Assembly (NCBI RefSeq): GCF_030704535.1
Contig: NC_081811.1
Span: 1,685,501-1,749,500, forward strand
DNA: 64,000 nt
DNA from: Vitis vinifera
Lineage: Eukaryota > Streptophyta > Magnoliopsida > Vitales > Vitaceae
Direction: 5' to 3'
The notes beneath the pieces are model-generated. The model was not told the origin of the DNA. It did not search any database and was given only the letters and a program-made list of their open reading frames with translations. The position numbers and the translations under genes are program-made. Positions 61,963-64,000 of this stretch are shown here, piece after piece; position 1 is the first letter of the stretch; the number at the start of each line of letters is the position of its first letter.

Positions 61963-62839
61963 CCTCCAAAGCGGCCAATGATACTCGTGGTAATACCATA
62001 TTATATAGACATTTAAGAAGCATTTCCCCCTTTCCCTAATGCCAATAATCAAGGAGAAAGTTACTTTTTATGCAGTACAACACAAAGTCTTCACCGTCTT
62101 TAATCAAGGGAACCTCCTGCCATCAACACCCACTTCTTTAAATCGAGACTCCAGATTTAGCCGAGCAGCTGGTATTGCAACAACAAAGACAATGTCATCA
62201 TCCACCATCTCATTCCAAGATCATGGTCTCTAGCCTTGGTTTTCTATCTGGCTTCTGTACCTTAAAAAATTATTGTTTATTTTTATTTGGGTTGTAGAGT
62301 AACCAATGCAGCTGGGGTTCTTTTGCCTCCTACCCCAGAGACAGGGGATTCCAGATTTCATATAGATGAAAATTGTCAAGTTATATACATACTTTGTAGT
62401 TAAATCTATAGTAACGGGCTTTCTGATGGACTTGGTATATGGTAGTTTCAGCCATTTGATTTTATCCATTGCTGAACTCAAAACAGGTGATTGTTTGAAG
62501 AAACATAGCAGTAAAACATGAGCTTACACGTGGAAATGAAAATACTTCAAAATTGCTTTGGTTGGATGAAAACCCAGAATTAAGAAATGCTTGTTTTATA
62601 GCTGTTTTTGAAAACTTGCCTTGAATTCGCCGGAAATCTTCATCTCATCATCATTCATCACCACGTCAAAACGCAGCGTTTTGTGATTATACGTTTCATT
62701 TGCATTTTGAATTCGTTAAAACGCTGCGTTTTGAGGGCCTGTTTCCCTCCTAACATGTCTCTGAACTCGGTTTAAACGGTGCGTCTTAAATCCAATTCAC
62801 CTGAAGAGCCGTTGGTTCTCGGCTCCTGCTTCGAAGACG
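61963..62839. promoter_or_regulatory. SCY2 / p31comet-like intergenic region with paired palindromes
   Basis: It contains the SCY2 3' region and the downstream promoter. AAAACGCAGCGTTTT (62668-62682) and AAAACGCTGCGTTTT (62718-62732) are both perfect 7+1+7 palindromes spaced 50 bases apart, 110-170 bases before the next ATG. A weaker relative, AAACGGTGCGTCTTA, is at about 62774. No clear TATA box is seen. The function is unknown; the placement suggests a protein-binding site. Confidence 0.5.
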
Positions 62840-63928
62840 ATGGAAGGAGGAAGATCGGAGATGGGGGTCACTGAGATCGTGACGCCGGTTGATTCAATGG
62901 ACTGCTCTCTCGTCTTCCATGTCGTCAAAGACGTCCTAGGTTTCGTCCTTTACATGCACCAGCAAATCCCTTCGTAAGTTCATCGATGTTTTGTTTGGTT
63001 GACGAGAAAGTATAGGAAAGCATGAGAATTTGGAAATTTGATTCTTATTGTTTTCATTGTTTAGGGCCACTGGACCCAAAACCTAAAACCTGCTCTCAAT
63101 TGAATATAGACAAAATTTTAATTTTCTTTTGTTTTCCTTGGTTTTCTCAGCAACTAAATGGGGTTTATTTTAGGTTTCTGATGCATTTTGGAACCTTTAA
63201 GGTTACTTTATTGATTTCGAAGCTACATGAAATGTTCTTGCATAAGAGAAAGCATAGAAGAGCTTCCAAATTCAATAAAATTGTATTTGGCAAATTGGTA
63301 ATTACATTTGTAGAAGAAAAAAAAGCTAGGAGAAATAAAAAATGCTATAAATCTGTGTCATAATCCAAGCAAAAAGTTAGTTGCTTTCAGAAGCAAAATT
63401 TTTTCTTCCGTATCACCAGTAGTACCGTCTTTACCATCAATACACGGCCACTACTGACACTATCTGCAACTGAAGAACCCAAGCAGAAGATATTCTTATT
63501 TTTTTTTTTTTTGAATTAAGTTGTTGTTTCGGAAAAAAAAAAGGGAAGGTTTCATTTGGAAGCATAAAGAGGGGAAGGCAGGTTTTGGAATGGATTGCTT
63601 TTTTAGGAATCTGTAACCAAATGGTACCAAACAGAATCATGGTATTTGACCTGTTTTCTAGAATTAAATGCCTTAAGTAGGGTCTTATCAAAACATTTCT
63701 TCTTAGCCTGTGCCTCATTATCCAGTTTTTGTTTCATTTGCTTAGCCAGAAATTTGTTCCTCCACTTTTTCATAAAAGTGAACTGTGTGTTACAACTTAC
63801 AAGGTGTGAGTTTTGACTTTTTTTTTTTTTTTTTTTTGTAAATTATACCTAAACTTGGTTCCTCTTGCAGAATTTTGCAGGATATTAGTGTTGAGTTTGA
63901 TGCACTGCATACTGAATTCAAAGAGTTG
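62840..63928 (+). CDS. p31comet-like (MAD2L1-binding) protein, N-terminal exons only
   Basis: Exon 1 is 62840-62973 and exon 2 is 63871-63928 (split Ser codon); the gene continues beyond the window. The 64 residues visible include SLVFHVVKDVLGFVLYMHQQ and then IPSILQDISVEFDALHTEF. The LYM-x-QQ-(I/L)P pattern resembles the start of the HORMA-like domain of MAD2L1-binding protein (p31comet), which with TRIP13/PCH2 removes MAD2 and HORMA proteins in checkpoint silencing and plant meiosis. That identification rests on a short stretch and memory of the family, so it is provisional. Exon 2 could instead end at 63946 using a weaker donor; GTATGT at 63929 is the better site. Confidence 0.6.
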
Positions 63929-64000
63929 GTATGTCAGCTGACAAAGGTAGTTTGAATGTAGGATTTTTGCTTAATTTCGGTGCCTAAGAATTGTAAGTTT

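Overview
The window is nuclear DNA from a dicotyledonous plant. It has AT-rich intergenic sequence, many short exons with GT-AG introns, LTR retrotransposons with plant-type primer sites, LINE tails and MITE-like fold-backs. The gene set and repeat style would fit grapevine (Vitis) or a similar woody eudicot; that species guess is inference and was not checked against any database.

I could assemble five protein-coding genes, all on the + strand. They are: a stellacyanin-type phytocyanin with a hydroxyproline-rich tail (435-2104, 2 exons); a patatin-like group III acyl hydrolase (5883-7311, 2 exons); an ARM-repeat/BTB protein of the ARIA/ABAP1 type (37221-44810, 19 exons, 704 aa); the second plastid SecY, SCY2 (45983-61962, 13 exons, 579 aa); and the first two exons of a p31comet-like MAD2-binding protein running off the right edge (62840 onward). 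Splice phases agree across every junction listed. A short promoter-plus-first-exon-like segment at about 30.04-30.42 kb may be a gene relic.

Mobile DNA makes up much of the rest. At 11356-24449 is a complete LTR retrotransposon with two 2125-bp LTRs (one visible difference), a 5-bp target duplication AATGC, a primer site that is not of the initiator-Met type, and an intact 549-codon gag, but no protease, integrase, reverse transcriptase or RNase H. It looks like a non-autonomous gag-only (TR-GAG-like) element that moved very recently. Its 3' half holds a dispersed array of a motif resembling its own polypurine tract, a dimeric 52/53-bp tandem array, and a 17-bp inverted repeat beside the polypurine tract. 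At 32.5-36.1 kb lies a decayed antisense copia relic with a large array of CATAACTTCTGGTTATG-like palindromes. A nearly complete copia element (52027-57034) sits antisense in intron 7 of SCY2; its LTRs differ at one site but its pol is broken by two TAG codons and one frameshift. The same gene also holds LINE 3' tails, including an insertion reduced to little more than the tail and flanked by a 20-bp duplication.

The genes are not functionally linked: a cell-surface copper protein, a lipid hydrolase, an ABA/cell-cycle adaptor, a plastid translocon channel and a spindle-checkpoint/meiotic factor, as is usual for a plant chromosome. The intergenic stretches 2105-5554, 7312-11350 and 24455-30040 hold only AT-rich sequence, simple repeats and repeat relics as far as I can see.
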